NCBI GenBank assembly: GCA_002189035.1
Contig: NEEC01000010.1
Span: 868,001-932,000 of the forward strand
Reading direction: 5' to 3'
DNA: 64,000 bases
DNA from: Utricularia gibba
Taxonomy: Eukaryota; Streptophyta; Magnoliopsida; Lamiales; Lentibulariaceae
The stretch's first letter is position 1. Each line of letters begins with the position of its first letter. A program made the position numbers and the translations under genes. Positions 1 to 11,789 of the stretch are shown piece after piece. The notes beneath the pieces were generated by a model, which had not been told where the DNA came from, did not search any database, and saw nothing but the letters and a program-made list of their open reading frames with translations.

Positions 1-1432
1 GAGCTCGAGGAATAGGCCCAGTGTATCTTTTCCTTGATTCTGTACTGGTTCAATGTAACCTGAACTCCAATCCCAGGCTCTCAATTCATCAAAGACCACG
101 TCTCTGCTAATTCTTATTTTCATGCTCGACAAGTCCAATACCCTGTATCCCTTGGTTATATCACTGCATCCTAGATGGACACCTACTAGTGCTTTCCTGT
201 CTAATTTCCTTCTTCTTTGTTTTGGGATGTGAGTATAGCATACACAACCGAAGATGCGGATGTGATCAACCCGTGGAATTCTCCCATGCCACATCTCAAA
301 TGGGGTTTTCTTTTCGATCAGTGCCTTGGTGGGCAGTCGATTCAGGAGGTACACGGCGGTGTTGACTGCTTCACCCCAATAGGTCATTGGTACGGTTTTC
401 TCATACATCAGACATCTGGCCATTTCAATTATAGTTCTGTTTCTTCTTTCACTTACGCCATTCTGCTCGTAGGGTGCAGTAAACTGGTGAATAATCCCTT
501 CTCGTTCACACATTTCAGTGAACTCATACGGTATGTATTCACCACCGTTATCAGATCTAATGTACTTAATTCTTTGCCTGCTTTGGTTCTCAACTTGAGC
601 CTTGAAGGCTTTGAAACAGTTCACCACTTCTGATCTGCTAGGGATGATAAATATCCAGCAGTATCTAGTGTAATCATCTACGAAAATTAAGAAATACCTA
701 TTTCTTGTAGATGTTGAGATGTTTATGGGTCCATATACGTCACTGTGGATTAGCTCTAGCTTCTGGGTGGTGATCCAGGTGCGTTTTCCGAACGGTCGTC
801 TAGAGAGTTTACCGATTTGGTAGATTTCGCATATCCTATGGTCTTGTTCCAGTTTTGGTATTCCCTCCATCAGGTTGGATTTTGACGCATGAGCCAGTGA
901 GGAGTAGTTCACATGGCCAAACCTTTTGTACCAGAGTGAGGCATCATCTTTAGCTGCAAAACAGGTGTCAGTTAGGTTTTTATCAGTTTGAAATCTTATA
1001 GGAAAAATTCTGCTTTCCATCTTGACTTCAAGAAGAAGTCTTCCAGATGATGAATATATGCTACAAAGAGCTCCATTGAAGGTGACGTTCAGCCCTTTAG
1101 AGGTAAGCTGTCCTACACTCAGAAGGTTGTGGGAGGCTTTGGGTACGTAGTATACATCTTGTATCTTTAGTATGTGCTCGCAAGTTTCAAGTTGTACAGT
1201 CCCTATCCCATGTGCTCTTATTAGTCGTCCATCAGTGACTTCTATTGATTTCCCATTCAGTGGCTTGTAGCTTGTGAATGCGCTGAATTTGTGAGTTAAG
1301 TGGTTGCTGCATCCACTGTCTATAAGCCACGTTCCTTTGTTTGTGATGTCGTTAGTGATTGAGAGTATGTGTCTTTGTGCAGCTTGTAGATATCAATGAC
1401 TTCCTTGGCATCAGAAAAATAGCATACAGAGT
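1..1432 (-). pseudogene. Copia pol fragment: protease, GAG-pre-integrase and integrase
   Basis: The reverse strand encodes, in order, a retroviral-type protease motif W-L-I-D-S-G-C-S-N-H near 1310-1340, a pre-integrase region with W-Y-K-R-F-G-H (about 930) and C-E-I-C (about 830), the integrase core with H-S-D-V-Y-G-P (about 740), D-N-G-G-E-Y near 540-560 and the downstream E in V-S-E-R-R-N-R-T, then the region ending at the left edge. These are the Ty1-copia signatures. A frameshift lies just before the protease motif (about 1345-1360). No reverse transcriptase is present because the window ends first. Inactive as seen here, unless the frameshift is a sequence error. Confidence 0.88.
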
Positions 1433-2318
1433 TCAATGCAGTAGAGTTTGATTCTTTCTTGTCATCATTTTTCTGTGCGAATTTTTCTTCAAATCTCTTC
1501 TTGCATACCCTTTCGATGTGGCCCTTCTCCTTGCAGAAGTTGCAGATCTTATCTGGGTTATAGAAACAACTCGAAACTGGATGGTTCCTCTGCTTGCAGT
1601 GTGGGCATTCAGGGTATGCTCCTCGTTTTTCAACTCTTTTTTGAGACTTTGCCTGGAAAGCTTGCTCAGTTTCGTCATGCCTTTCATATGTCTTCTAAAC
1701 TTGCTCAAAGTTGTAGAGTGTGTCCAGCAATTTTTCGTAGTTGTATGTGGTTAGAAGACCAGTTGTGGATAGCATCCCAATGCATGCTCTGAAGTCCTTT
1801 CCCACACACTTAAGGATTTTGTCTTTAACTCTACCATCGTCAACAGGTTGTCCCAGTTTTTTTAGCCGCTTTGCCACTGCACTCATAGAGAGCGTTAAAT
1901 CACTGATGGACTGACCTGGTTTCAGGCTGAGGTTGTTGAGAATATGCCACTGCTTTGCTATTTCCTTTTGTCGCCTTTCTGTTGTCATGGCATAATTTTT
2001 CGCAGTATGTTCCAGGCTTTCTTAGGAGATCGCAGTCCAGAATGAGATCATAGGCCTCATCAGTCATGGCCAAGGTAAGTGCATGCATTGCCTTTTTCCT
2101 CTTTTTCTGTGCCTCTTTTCTGCTGCAGTTTCCATATCTGAAGAAGAAGATTTTCGTTCTTTTGATTGAGCCGTATCCGCTTGCTCTTCTTCTTCATTTT
2201 CTTCAAACAGGTCCCAGAGGTCCAGATTGTCTAAATGGACAGACATCTTGTCCGCCCAGGCATCGTAGTCACCTCTGCCATCGAATGTAGGAGGAGGCAT
2301 GAAGTATGATGAGGCCAT
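1433..2318 (-). pseudogene. Copia gag with double zinc knuckle, frameshifted
   Basis: The gag starts at the ATG at 2318 (M-A-S-S-Y-F-M-P-P-P), a usual copia gag start in which the fold begins with F-D-G-x-x-D-Y-x-x-W. The reading frame then changes near 2085 and again near 1990, and a later segment (1988-1695) carries the I-S-D-L-T helix region. Two knuckles of the form CX2CX4HX4C lie at about 1520-1605 (C-P-H-C and C-N-F-C). The knuckles normally bind the element's RNA in virus-like particles. At least two frameshifts make this copy a pseudogene. Confidence 0.85.
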
Positions 2319-2413
2319 GGAGTGTGACTTGCTAAAGATTGGTAGGATCTGATTTGTAGCCGAACTTGAATCTATGCTTGTGATTTCTCAAGGAAATCCC
2401 ACAGCTGTCACCA

Positions 2414-2835
2414 TGTAAGAAGTCTGTAGCTCACTAACTGGGAGCCTTAGTGCTCGAGAGATTAGGCAAGAATTCTGGAAGAAAACTGTATAAAAAAATA
2501 TATTTGGTTACATATTTGTCTTTCTATTTATAGACCCCTTTTTTGTGACCGTTGAGCACAGGAATGCTTTGCAGGTTACCGTTGCCGTCAATCGGGGCCA
2601 TCTTGGATTTGGTCCTTCTCTTGGGCACAGACTTGGGCTGCTTACGAAGGGCCCGCATGCAATCTTACACCATTTGAAGCTGGTATTTGGCCCAGCATCT
2701 GCTGATTCAGCCATCAGTTCTTTCCCATCCCCTTTCGTTCTTCTTCCTCGTCGCACACAGCATATTCAAACAGCACTTCAGAATCTTCAGCGGGTCTCAT
2801 AAAATTGTCCAAGATTAGCTTATCATCAGCCAACA
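2414..2835 (-). repeat. Putative 5' LTR of the copia element
   Basis: On the minus strand the segment begins TGTTGG and ends CTTACA, so it has the TG...CA ends of an LTR. A TATAAATAG core promoter lies at 2525-2533 (minus). Directly downstream of the end comes TGGTGACAGC, which resembles the initiator-Met tRNA primer site of plant copia elements but differs at several bases. Length about 420 bp suits copia. The partner LTR is outside the window, so the right boundary is inferred from the terminal dinucleotide only. Confidence 0.6.
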
Positions 2836-3693
2836 ATGATTTCCATCATGATCATTGATGAGGAGGGTATGCAATTTTACGTGTTTTTCAAATTTGAGTA
2901 TTGCTTTTGAATGATATGTTCTAGGTTCCTAGCGGCTTACAAGGGGTGCGCCTGCATCGTATAGTCGTGATCCTCGAAGTTATCGTCAGGTTACTCCGAC
3001 GATGACATCGATGTGGGCGATGGGGAGCCATCCCATGATATGCCACCTCAGATTCATCCTATGCACCGGGATCAAGAGGTGGATGAGTGGAGGAGAAAGT
3101 ATATGGAACGCGATGAAGCGCTCCTTCAAGAGGCGGGCACGTAGTGAGGGTCTCCGAGTGAGTGTAGAGGGAGCATTTCTTGTTGGTTGTCTTCGCATGC
3201 TACTCGTTTCGTGATTCCTTGTTTTTTTCGGTTGGGCTGAATCTTGCTCACATTTTTTTCTAATAAATTATGCTTTACTACCAATGGGTTGCGATGGAGG
3301 TGTCATGGTGAGAGGATATGGTGAGGGACCTTCGTACGCCCCGTTCCTTGCTGCGAACAAGCCGTCATGGATCACTGCGTGTCGAGGACAAGTAGTTTGG
3401 CGAGGGAGCATGCACCCAAACACATGTCCCTAGCCCATCTCCTTCAATGAGGTGACACCCGGGGCATGGTAGGATGTCGGTAATGAACTAGCGTCTAGGG
3501 TGCAGGTTGCGGGTCGTTACATTGTGGCGCTGCATAAGCAAATTCGCAACAGTAAATCTGTGTATTGGTTCATCCTCTTCAATACAAATCTGTGGGTTTT
3601 TGCAGGTACATGGTGAGTGAATTCGAATTCTGATATTTCGACGAAAACCCATACTTCAATTTAAGTCAAGAGTTCTTATTTTTTGTTTCGCAT
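2836..3693. other. Interval without a recognised gene
   Basis: No complete gene is seen. A short open stretch at about 2995-3145 (plus) would encode an acidic, charged segment (S-D-D-D-I-D then R-D-Q-E-V-D-E-W-R-R-K-Y) that I do not recognise; it may belong to the Harbinger relic that follows. At about 3475-3525 a segment recurs, inverted and diverged, near 12370-12410 and 61060-61110, so it is repetitive DNA. Confidence 0.4.
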
Positions 3694-4560
3694 ATGATGG
3701 AGTCGGGTGATTTTTTTCCGAAAATTGCAGTAGGTTGTGCGTTGCTTATTCAGGCTGTTGCAATGGTTTCAAAGAAGATTATTTTGGCTGCCCTTGCTGC
3801 GGCGCATTGCGTTGGTCAGCACTTATGTGTTATGCGAATTATGATTGTTATAATGTTGCATTTCTACTGTACACCAACCGATAGGAGAATTCGGTTCTCA
3901 TACCGAGAAAAGATATCGCGACAAATAGAGCATTTGACTGCTTTGTTATTTGATTCAAGGAGTGCTTGTCTTGAAAACTTACGATTAAGTGTAGATGTTT
4001 TCAACAAGTTGTGCTATGTTCTTCGAAGTAATGGTAGACTATCCACTTCAAGGTATGTCAATGTTCCAGAGTAAGTTGCATTGTTTTTGGGTATTTTAGG
4101 TCATCACAGGAAAACAAGGCAACAAAAATTTGAATTCATGCGAAGCAGCTGATCAGTGTCCAAATATTTCAATGTGGTATTGTCAACGGTGCTGTCATTG
4201 CACCAAAATTTACTTAAGACACCTATGCCAATTGATGTTTTTGATCCTAATTCTAGCTTCAGATTTTTCAAGGTATGCAAGGAGATTTTTCATTATAGTT
4301 GTGAATTTGCAATGTGTATTCTGCATGCTGTAATTTTCTGCTCTATTTTTCAGAATTGCTTGGGCGCATTAGATGGTTCATATTTCTAGGTGGAGGAATC
4401 GTAAAGGAATCGTGTCCACTAATGTGCTAGGAGTGTGTGATGAGAAGCTCAAGTTCATCTCTTTGTTGTCCGGTTGGAAGGTGTCCGCTGCTGATAGCAT
4501 GCTGCTTGATGTAGTTTGTCGACAAAGAGCATTCACTGTATGCAAAGGTAAGTGCTTACA
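3694..4560 (+). pseudogene. PIF/Harbinger-type DDE transposase, degenerate
   Basis: The conserved N-terminal plant Harbinger block is readable (R-E-K-I-S-R-Q-I-E-H-L, about 3905-3940, ending V-N-V-P-E), followed after a stop by L-G-I-L-G-H-H-R-K. Later come N-C-L-G-A-L-D-G-S-Y, which holds the first catalytic Asp (about 4355-4385), and V-L-G-V-C-D-E with W-K-V-S-A-A-D-S, which holds the second Asp (about 4425-4500). The third catalytic residue (Glu) and the C-terminus are missing. Several stops and frame changes break the gene, some of which could be introns. The same family of protein is encoded on the opposite strand at 18566-19659. Confidence 0.85.
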
Positions 4561-4595
4561 ATGTGTATAAGTCCATAGTTATGAGTGACTTTCAT

Positions 4596-5019
4596 GCATC
4601 CACAAAACCGACACAAGCCTCTTGTCTTCAAGGATTTGAGGAAAGTATGGATGGCATATCCGACTTACGACACTCAGAATACGCTACTCATAGATGACTC
4701 ATCGGAGAAGGGATTCATCAACCCAGTGAGTTATAGTTCACTAATATAGCTTTTATATTAACTTTCTTTTTCTCACTTTCATTTTATCTTATAGCGGGGA
4801 AATTTCATATTTCCCTATACTTGCGACTACATGGATTGTCACGACAAAGCACTAGAATTCGGGGCTACTTATGGATTTCGTATTTGGTTGGGCGCTGCCG
4901 ATGATGTCCCATCGTATGTGGAGCGATGCCGTGTCGGACAGCCGTGGATTGACAAATGCAATCCACACTTTGCTTACTATTCAGATGTAGTTAATGCCCT
5001 ACTCAATGGAGGAGAATGA
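4596..5019 (+). pseudogene. FCP1/NIF-type (HAD-like) phosphatase, C-terminal half
   Basis: Two exons (about 4596-4725 and 4795-5019) joined by a GT...AG intron read in one frame to a TGA. The first contains N-R-H-K-P-L-V-F-K-D-L-R-K-V-W and N-T-L-L-I-D-D-S, the Asp-Asp motif III of FCP1-homology (NLI-interacting factor) phosphatases. The second holds I-F-P-Y-T-C-D-Y, W-L-G-A-A-D-D-V-P-S-Y-V-E and R-V-G-Q-P-W-I, typical of the C-terminal part of plant proteins of this family. The N-terminal half with the nucleophile Asp is absent. It follows a Harbinger transposase on the same strand, the arrangement seen again at 16226-19659. Confidence 0.75.
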
Positions 5020-5159
5020 AGTGTCATTAATCATTTTGGTTATTATAAATCTCAAAAAACCGGACCAAAAAGACAGTTTGGTTATATGAGTATAATAATG
5101 AGGTATATTATATTTATAAAATGCGTTATTTGAATTATTATACACGTCTGTATGTTCTT

Positions 5160-5290
5160 TTGCACCATATGCTTCTTTTATACATAAGCCACGCCCATAT
5201 GCTTCTTTTACACTCCACAGGCGTGGATGATGCGTAAGCCACGCCCGTATGCTTTTTTCACACCATATGGGTGTGAAAACGATGTTGTCC
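5160..5290. repeat. Short internal repeats with a CACGCCC(G/A)TATG motif
   Basis: CATATGCTTCTTTTA occurs twice within about 40 bp and CACGCCCATATG/CACGCCCGTATG twice, with inverted versions alongside. The same CACGCCCGTATG core, in either orientation, recurs around 6060, 20210, 26270, 33115 and 63205-63265, always next to family-A repeat DNA. Confidence 0.5.
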
Positions 5291-5419
5291 TTTGGATTGA
5301 CTCGAAAATGATGACATGCCTGCACATGAATACAGTGTTGTGTTTTATATATGAAACCAACGTATACTAATGTATAGGACATAAATGGATCGAGCAGTAG
5401 AATCATATTTACTGCTCGA

Positions 5420-6245
5420 TATGAATGTGGGATTAAAAAATATTGTATTTATTAAAATACGGTATTTATACATCATGTAAAATATAAATCAAATAAAAAA
5501 ATAATCAATTCTAACATTTTTCTGGCACATGATACGCCTTTGGAAGAGTTTGCGGAGTAGGGTCCATCAACTCAGTGCCTGTGGATGCAATCTCAAGACG
5601 ATATTCACGTTGGATTTGGTATTTTAAAGCGAATTTTCTCAATTGCATCCATGCATGTGATCGAGGTTACTAACGTGAAAGGATCGACTGGAAGGCTAAT
5701 TTTGGCCCGATTGTGCTCCTGTTCGACACTACCGGTGTGTTTGGATCTCGATCCTCACGCTCCAGGTAGCTCGAATGCATTAAATAATACATCCGAAATT
5801 CTTGGAATAAATATTAGAGCGTTCGACCTTTCCTTGTTGATTTAGATCGAATGTGGTTATATATTTTTTTAACAAATACGAAAACACGCACGTAGGTTAG
5901 GCATAACCCACGGGCGCATTTACTTTAGACGGGTGATGTTAAAAGTAAAACATTATTGTTGTTTTTTATATGTGAACTTGTCCTATCACTAACGAAAATC
6001 CACACGAACGCCATTTAGGCTTAACCCATGCCTGCACGGTGAAAAAAGGTTGCGAAATCGCACACGGGCGTGGGATATGGCCGTATGAGGAGACGGCGTG
6101 AGTTGCTTTTAGGGGTTAGTCGTATTTTCGTTTACTAATATTTTAAGTCATAGTAAATGGTGATGTAATGTATTTTACCCTTAATTAAAAGAGATATAGA
6201 AATTATCTCACGAGCATGGAATATTAACTAGATATTTGAGGTAAC
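5420..6245 (+). repeat. Family-A dispersed repeat, copy A1
   Basis: This ~0.8-kb AT-rich segment matches, inverted, most of 26100-26960. Landmarks shared in the same order are the AAATATAAATCAAATAAAAA block, GCAATCTCAAGAC, the TTGCATCCATGCATG block, ATGCATTAAATAATAC, the GGCGTGGGATATGGCCGTATG block and the AAAAGAGATATAGAAATTATC block near its end. Parts recur near 12520, 32940-33260 and 60360-60690. No coding capacity is apparent; it looks like a non-autonomous transposon. Confidence 0.75.
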
Positions 6246-6559
6246 CACTACTAGTCTCATACGATACTTAGATCCCTAACATCATACACAAAGGATCCAT
6301 GAAGCAATCCATTGGACTCTCATGGCGACCCTAAGGTCTCATTACTCGATTGATGCCCCTTGATTGGACTTGAAGATCCTCCCTTGAACGATCTACCAAT
6401 CACCTATATGCCCAAAGGCCCCTTCAGTGGCGTGGCTCCCGTGAGAATCACGTTGCCTTTGGATTGGGGTGGCCATCTCCCCTCCTGTCCTTTGATTGCA
6501 TTGATCACACATCTCTAGACTTAATTATGCACTTGATCTATTCCTTGAGACGATGGAAC
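6246..6559. other. Interval with no recognised feature
   Basis: No open frame of note, repeat terminus or RNA gene was seen between the end of the family-A copy and the putative copia LTR. Confidence 0.4.
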
Positions 6560-6896
6560 TGTTGAAATAACTGAATTTTGGTGAACGCTTTGGGTTGTAC
6601 TTAGTGGTTACAACCGTACTGTACGTCTAAATCTGCGATTTAGTCCCAACTAAGACTAAAATAACACAACTACGGTACTTATACGCAAAATTATAGAACT
6701 AGGTAGTAAAACTTAATTTGTGTGGCACAATATAAATCTTTTCAATGTGCTTAATCACTCAAAAAGATGTGTTATCAACGTCAGCTAAACTCTGCTATAT
6801 TATCTGAGCTAGCGGATGTTTTTGAAACAACAGAAATTGAATTTTGTTTCCAATATCTTTTCTTCTTCGTTTCTATCACCGGCTTACGTTCGCACA
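6560..6896 (+). repeat. Putative 5' LTR of the truncated copia element
   Basis: The segment begins TGTTGAAATAAC and ends TTCGCACA, so it has TG...CA ends, and is followed at once by TGGTGCAGTGAGCG, which resembles the initiator-Met tRNA primer site common in copia elements. No second copy of this sequence is visible in the window, so the boundaries rest on the termini and the position before gag. Confidence 0.5.
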
Positions 6897-6954
6897 TGGT
6901 GCAGTGAGCGTGGAGCAAACTTCTCCGATTACTCGGTGATTTCTGTTCGTGAAG

Positions 6955-7930
6955 ATGACTAAAGCAACCGGTGAACCAATTCTGTTCGACTACAGTAATG
7001 GCGCCTTCATTGATCGTTCCGATCGGTTGGTGTTTAGCGGCTTCGATCACCGAGCATTGCTCTGGTAAATTCACCGTTAACCACACTAAACTACTTCGAG
7101 TGGCGACACAATGTGCGTCTAGTGCCCGGTTCTAAAAATAAATTAGGTTTCATTGATGGAGAGATTAGTTGTCCACCCATGACTGATCCGGCCTATAGTC
7201 TCTGGATCCGAAACGATTATATGATTATGTCTTGGCTTTTAGTTTCAACAATGCTTCCAGTTCACATGATCTATGGGTCTCTCTACAGAATCACTACGGG
7301 AGACTGAATCATAGTCAGTTTTACCAGATTCAGCATGACTTGTATCACTTGAAGCAGGGTGCTCTTTCTGTTGCAGAGTATTACACCAAACTCAGTGGCT
7401 TGTGGAAGGACTTAGAGACAGTTACGCTAGATATTGGATGTCATAATTGTTCTTTCCATGTCTCCACTGTAGTTGTTTTTGGCCCCATGAAGTTAACGAA
7501 GTTCCTACGAGGGCTAAGTGATCGATATGAGTCAATCAAGAATCAGATTCTTGTGATGGATGATCTCACGGTGGACAAGGCATACTCAATTCTACTTAAT
7601 GTAGAACAAGAAAAAGGGAAAGGCTCCATTCATCCTGAGGAGGCCTTCACTCATACTGCTATGTACTCTAAAGCTTCTGATCTTAGACATGATAATCCAA
7701 TGGCATGTCAGGTTTCTTCCAATAATTCTTTCATCGGAAACATTAAGAAGAGAGATGGAGGTTATTGCGATCATTTTAAAAAACAGGGCCACACACGTGA
7801 GACGTGCTTCATTCTCACTGGTAACTACCCATCCTGGTGGAAGAAAAGGGACTCTTCTGAGGGTCCTCGTTCTGCGGGACATGCTAAGCCCCTTTCTTGT
7901 CAAATGATGAATCTAGGCGACAACCGGTAG
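6955..7930 (+). pseudogene. Copia gag (UBN2-type), frameshifted
   Basis: From an ATG at 6955 the first residues are M-T-K-A-T-G-E, then stops intervene. Gag homology resumes in other frames: L-V-P-G-S-K-N-K-L-G-F-I-D-G-E (about 7115-7160), then an open run at 7232-7930 with D-L-W-V-S-L-Q-N-H-Y and F-L-R-G-L-S-D-R-Y, the signature of UBN2-type copia gag proteins. A zinc knuckle near 7765-7810 has His where the second Cys should be (C-D-H-F), and a final stop closes the frame at 7930. At least two frameshifts are needed to join the parts. Confidence 0.8.
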
Positions 7931-8129
7931 ATGATTTTCACTCCGCATCTGTCACCCCTGCCTCTGAGGCTGCCATTAACCCTTTACGCCAGGAACTTCA
8001 TGCCTTGCAATATGAATTACGGAAATGGAATGCCTCTGGACAGCCCTCTGTGGCCCCTAGCCATGCCCCATCACAATCTTATGCTAACATGAGCATCCCT
8101 CATTATGTAGGTACATTACCTCTTGCACT

Positions 8130-9080
8130 CTCCATGCATATTAGGGTGACTGATGGCTTTGTGTGCCAGCCTTAGGGAGTGGATCATTGACTCAGGGGCG
8201 ACCACTCACATTTCTTTTACCATGCGTAACCTTGAGTTATTACCACATATTTGTGACATTTTTGTTTCTCTACCTGATGGATCCTCATGTCATGCTGGTG
8301 GGATTGGCACGGTTACTTTACAGCATGATGTGTGCTTACATCGAGCCCTCTATATTCCTTCATTTAAATTCAACTTACTCTCTGTACCTCGATTGCTGCT
8401 GACTTGAAAGTTTCTTTCCATTTCCTTGATAATGGTGGCTTATGTAGGCCCCGGACTCCAATAAGGTGCTTGTTGTGGGGCAAGTCCGCGATGGGTTATA
8501 CATCTTGGATGGGAGATCATGCTTGCCACATTTCACAGCCACCGCTTCTAAAGCTGTCTTCGCTTGTGATGACACTTCTTTGCATTCCTTATTCTCTGTA
8601 TTGTGAACCAAAGTCTCTTTCTTTTGTGGTTCCTCTTCACTTCTTGATAACTCTTTTTTGTGGCATTGTCGCTTGGGCCACATCTCTGAATCCAAGGCAA
8701 AGCACATGCCCATATCTTGTGGCATTCATTGGAACCATTGTGATATCTGTGAATTTTCTAAGTTTCATCGGCCAATGTTTCCCCATAGTGATTCGATTGC
8801 ACCCTCTAAATTCTTCCTTATTCATTGTGATTTGTGGGGGCCTTACAAGGTTGCTACCACCTATGGCACACGGTGTTTTCTAATGGTTGTCAATGATCAT
8901 ACACGTAGTACCTGGACTTTCTTACTCGCCTCAAAATCTGAGGCTTGCGTCCACATTGCTTGCCTACTTTGTTATTTCTCTCATAAGTTTGGGGTTGATG
9001 TCAAAAAAATCCATTGTGATAAAGGGGGTGAGTTCCTTTGTTGGAATAATGGGTATTGGAGAAGGGAGGCTCTATCCTAT
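8130..9080 (+). pseudogene. Copia pol fragment: protease and integrase start
   Basis: The protease motif W-I-I-D-S-G-A-T-T-H-I lies at about 8170-8205, followed by L-P-D-G-S and L-L-S-V-P-R-L. After frame changes, 8658-9092 has the pre-integrase signature W-H-C-R-L-G-H and C-D-I-C, then the integrase core with H-C-D-L-W-G-P and the second acidic motif in I-H-C-D-K-G-G-E-F. Homology stops around 9060, before the catalytic Glu, so reverse transcriptase and the end of integrase are missing. Confidence 0.85.
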
Positions 9081-9502
9081 ATTGCTGGTTAAACACATGT
9101 TTAACTCGTTTATAAGGGAAGGCAACCCAATAACCTTGATAGATTTGAGAGTGAGCTGGGCCTCGCGCGCACGCAGGGTCTTAATTTATTAGATCGGATT
9201 GGGCTTCCGGAGGGCCCCGAAACCCAGAAATGGCTACGCGCAAGGGGGGGGGAGGGTGTGCAAATCCACCCTAAAAGCCTCTCACGTGTGTGCAGCCCAA
9301 GCCCATGTTTTGCTCCGTTTTGTCTCGAGCCCATTAGGGTTTACGATTCAACATATATTCGACTGATTTCTGAGACTGAGACGGACAGTTCTCGAAGGGC
9401 CTCTTGAATCCTAGGGGATCGTGAAATCCTTTAGGACATCGTGTTTATATGCCTGAGTTCTTCATTTGTGTTCGATTTTCAACAATCTAAAGGATATTCT
9501 GG

Positions 9503-10300
9503 ATGAATCCGATCGGTGCCTCTTCGGAAAATGCTGTGCCACCGCTGCCCGCACCTCCGGTGACCCGCACACTGTTCACCGACGCCACTCCAACACCGAC
9601 AATCTTCCCTGCTGCAGATCTGGTTGCTGTGCCACCGCTGTAGAAAAAGCATGTCCATCCAGTTCAAAATCTGCTCGCCTCTATGCCACAGGTCACCTTT
9701 GGTATCCGCGATCTGTCCCTGAGCCATCCAATTGTGGGACACCAATTTCCTGACATTGCGAAAATCGAGCCCTTTGATTGAATGAATTTTCGGCACTGGA
9801 AAGATCGAATCTTTGAGTTGATGGATATGCACGACGTTGCCTTGGCTCTTGATGTTTCCAAACAGGATGCCACTGACTCTGAGATCCTCGGTGTGGGCTG
9901 GGATTTAGTGAATCGGGTATGTCGTCACACCATTATTACCACCTTTGCTGATAGTCTCTTCGATGTGTATGTAGTCTACAAGGATGCTGCCTCCATATGG
10001 AAATCGATGACTGCCAAGTACACTGTAGAGGAGGCCATTACATCCAGATTTGCAGTCACTAATTTTCTACAGTGGCAGATGATTGATGACAAGGAGGTGG
10101 TTATTCAGATCAACGAATTCCATCGCCTCTTGGACAATATGGCTGCTCAAAACATCAAGTTGCCTCTAGAGTTTGTTATTGATGCACTGATCCACAAGCT
10201 GCCACGAGGATGGGATGACTACAAGGCAAGGATTCGTCAATCTGATCGCAAGAAAAAGGGCCATTGTTTTTTCTGTGGTAAGCTAGGGCACTAAGCAGCA
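9503..10300 (+). pseudogene. Copia gag with CCHC knuckle
   Basis: Starts at M-N-P-I-G-A-S-S-E and has a proline-rich lead, then, after stops, an open run from 9782 with F-R-H-W-K-D-R-I-F and W-K-S-M-T-A-K-Y, as in Tnt1/retrofit-like gag. It ends with C-F-F-C-G-K-L-G-H, the first part of a CX2CX4HX4C zinc knuckle whose reading is interrupted by a stop directly after the His; the last Cys follows at about 10300. Two or more in-frame stops make it a pseudogene. Confidence 0.82.
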
Positions 10301-10387
10301 CCGTGCACGCACAGGAAGATTGGCAAACCTGGTAGTGAGCCTCCCAAAGCCAATGTTAACATGGCTTAGGGGGATGATAATGATGAG

Positions 10388-11789
10388 ATGATTGTCACCA
10401 TGCTCGGTTACTTGAACCTAATTGAGGCCACTGGTGATTGGATCATGGACTCTGGAGCAAACCGTCATGTTTGCTTAAGGAAGGAGTACTTCTCCTCCTA
10501 TAGTCCTCTTGGGGGTGACAATCACGTGATCAAGTTTGCTGACAAGTCTACTACTCCAGTGCCTGGAAAGAGAGAAGTCACCCTGAAGTTCACCTCAGGG
10601 AAGACTGTACTTCTGAGAGATGTGCTGCATGCTCCTGCCATAAAGACCAATGTCATCTCAACTATCCAGAAGGATAAGTGTGGCCTAAATATCAACTTAG
10701 GCAATGGGGCTGCTGTGGTGATGAAGAACAATGTCTTTGTTGGGAAAGGATACATCGGTATTCAGGAGCTATATGTAATGAATGCTACTGTTATTTTTGA
10801 GAATAAAGTTGATTCTACTTATATGATGTGTTCTTTTGCTATCTAGCATGCTAGACTATGTCATGTGAACTAAGCCTACAATTAGCCTTGATTCCTAAAT
10901 TGCATGAGCTACTTGCTAAGTGTGAGACTTGTGTAGAGGCAAAGATGACTAAGAAATCCTACTTTTCTGTGACTAAAGAATCTGAATTGCTTGCATTGAT
11001 TCATTTAGATGTATGTGATTATAAGACGTGTGTATCTAGAGGTGGCAATAAGTTTATGGTTACTTTCATTGATGATTGCTCTAGATATACTCGTGTGTAT
11101 TTGCTGAGACATAAATCTGAAGCATTTGAGAAGTTTTTGCTATTCAAAGCTGAGGCAGAAAACCAACTTGACAAGAAAATAAAGAGAGTCAGATTTGATA
11201 GAGGGGGTGAGTATGTATTATTCAAGGACTTCTGTGAGAAGCATGGAATAATACATGAGACTACTTCTCCCTACTCCCCTGAGTCAAATGGAGTTGCTGA
11301 GAGGAAGAATAGGACATTGAAGGAAATGATGAATTCAATGCTTATTACTTCTAGCACTGCAGATGAAATGTGGGGGGAAGCGATTCTCACAGCTTGTCAT
11401 GTTTAGAACAGGATCCCACATAAGAAAACAGGCAAAACTCCATATGAGATATGGAAAGGCTATGCAACAAACCTAAGTATTTAAGGGTGTGGGGGTGCTT
11501 AGCAAAAGTGATGTTACCTGATCCTAAGAAAAGGAAGATTGGATCAAAAACATCTGATTGTCTGTTTATAGGATATGCACAAGGGAGTGCTGCATATCGA
11601 TTCCTTGTGATCAAGAGTGATGTCCTTGATCAGTATACAATAGTGGAAACAAAGACTGCTGAATTCTTTGAGCACATCTTTCCTCTAGCAGGAAAACACC
11701 AAGATGATGGTGATGAGACACCTATTACTGAACCTGTTGAAACTAGTGAACCCTTGGAGGAAGTGCCTCTGAGACGAAGCAAAAGGTAG
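10388..11789 (+). pseudogene. Copia protease-integrase region
   Basis: The protease motif D-W-I-M-D-S-G-A-N-R-H-V is at about 10436-10470. Integrase follows from 10858: C-E-T-C-V-E-A-K, then H-L-D-V-C (first Asp), D-R-G-G-E-Y (second Asp) and S-N-G-V-A-E-R-K-N-R-T (catalytic Glu), so the full D-D-E set is legible. A stop at about 11404 and a frame change at about 11450 precede the tail R-V-W-G-C-L-A-K-V with S-D-C-L-F-I-G-Y, and a further stop is at 11787. The integrase is the best preserved copia protein in the window. Confidence 0.85.

Larger units (their letters stand above)
1..2835 (-). mobile_element. Ty1-copia LTR retrotransposon, 5' half, cut by the window edge
   Basis: Reading leftward on the minus strand there is an LTR (2414-2835), a primer-binding-like site, gag with two zinc knuckles, the aspartic protease motif, the pre-integrase finger and most of the integrase; reverse transcriptase, RNase H and the 3' LTR would lie left of position 1. 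This gag-PR-IN order is diagnostic of Ty1-copia. The gag part is broken by frameshifts while the integrase part to the left edge reads open, so the copy is decayed but not ancient. Only one LTR is inside the window, so age and target duplication cannot be judged. Confidence 0.9.
6560..9080 (+). mobile_element. Ty1-copia retrotransposon, truncated in integrase
   Basis: A putative LTR (6560-6896) is followed by a degenerate gag and pol through the start of the integrase, all on the plus strand. The coding part breaks off near 9080, where a second copia element begins. An RNase H remnant at 11834-11960, of a type compatible with this element, may be its displaced 3' part, making the arrangement nested. 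Many frameshifts and stops mark it as old. Confidence 0.8.
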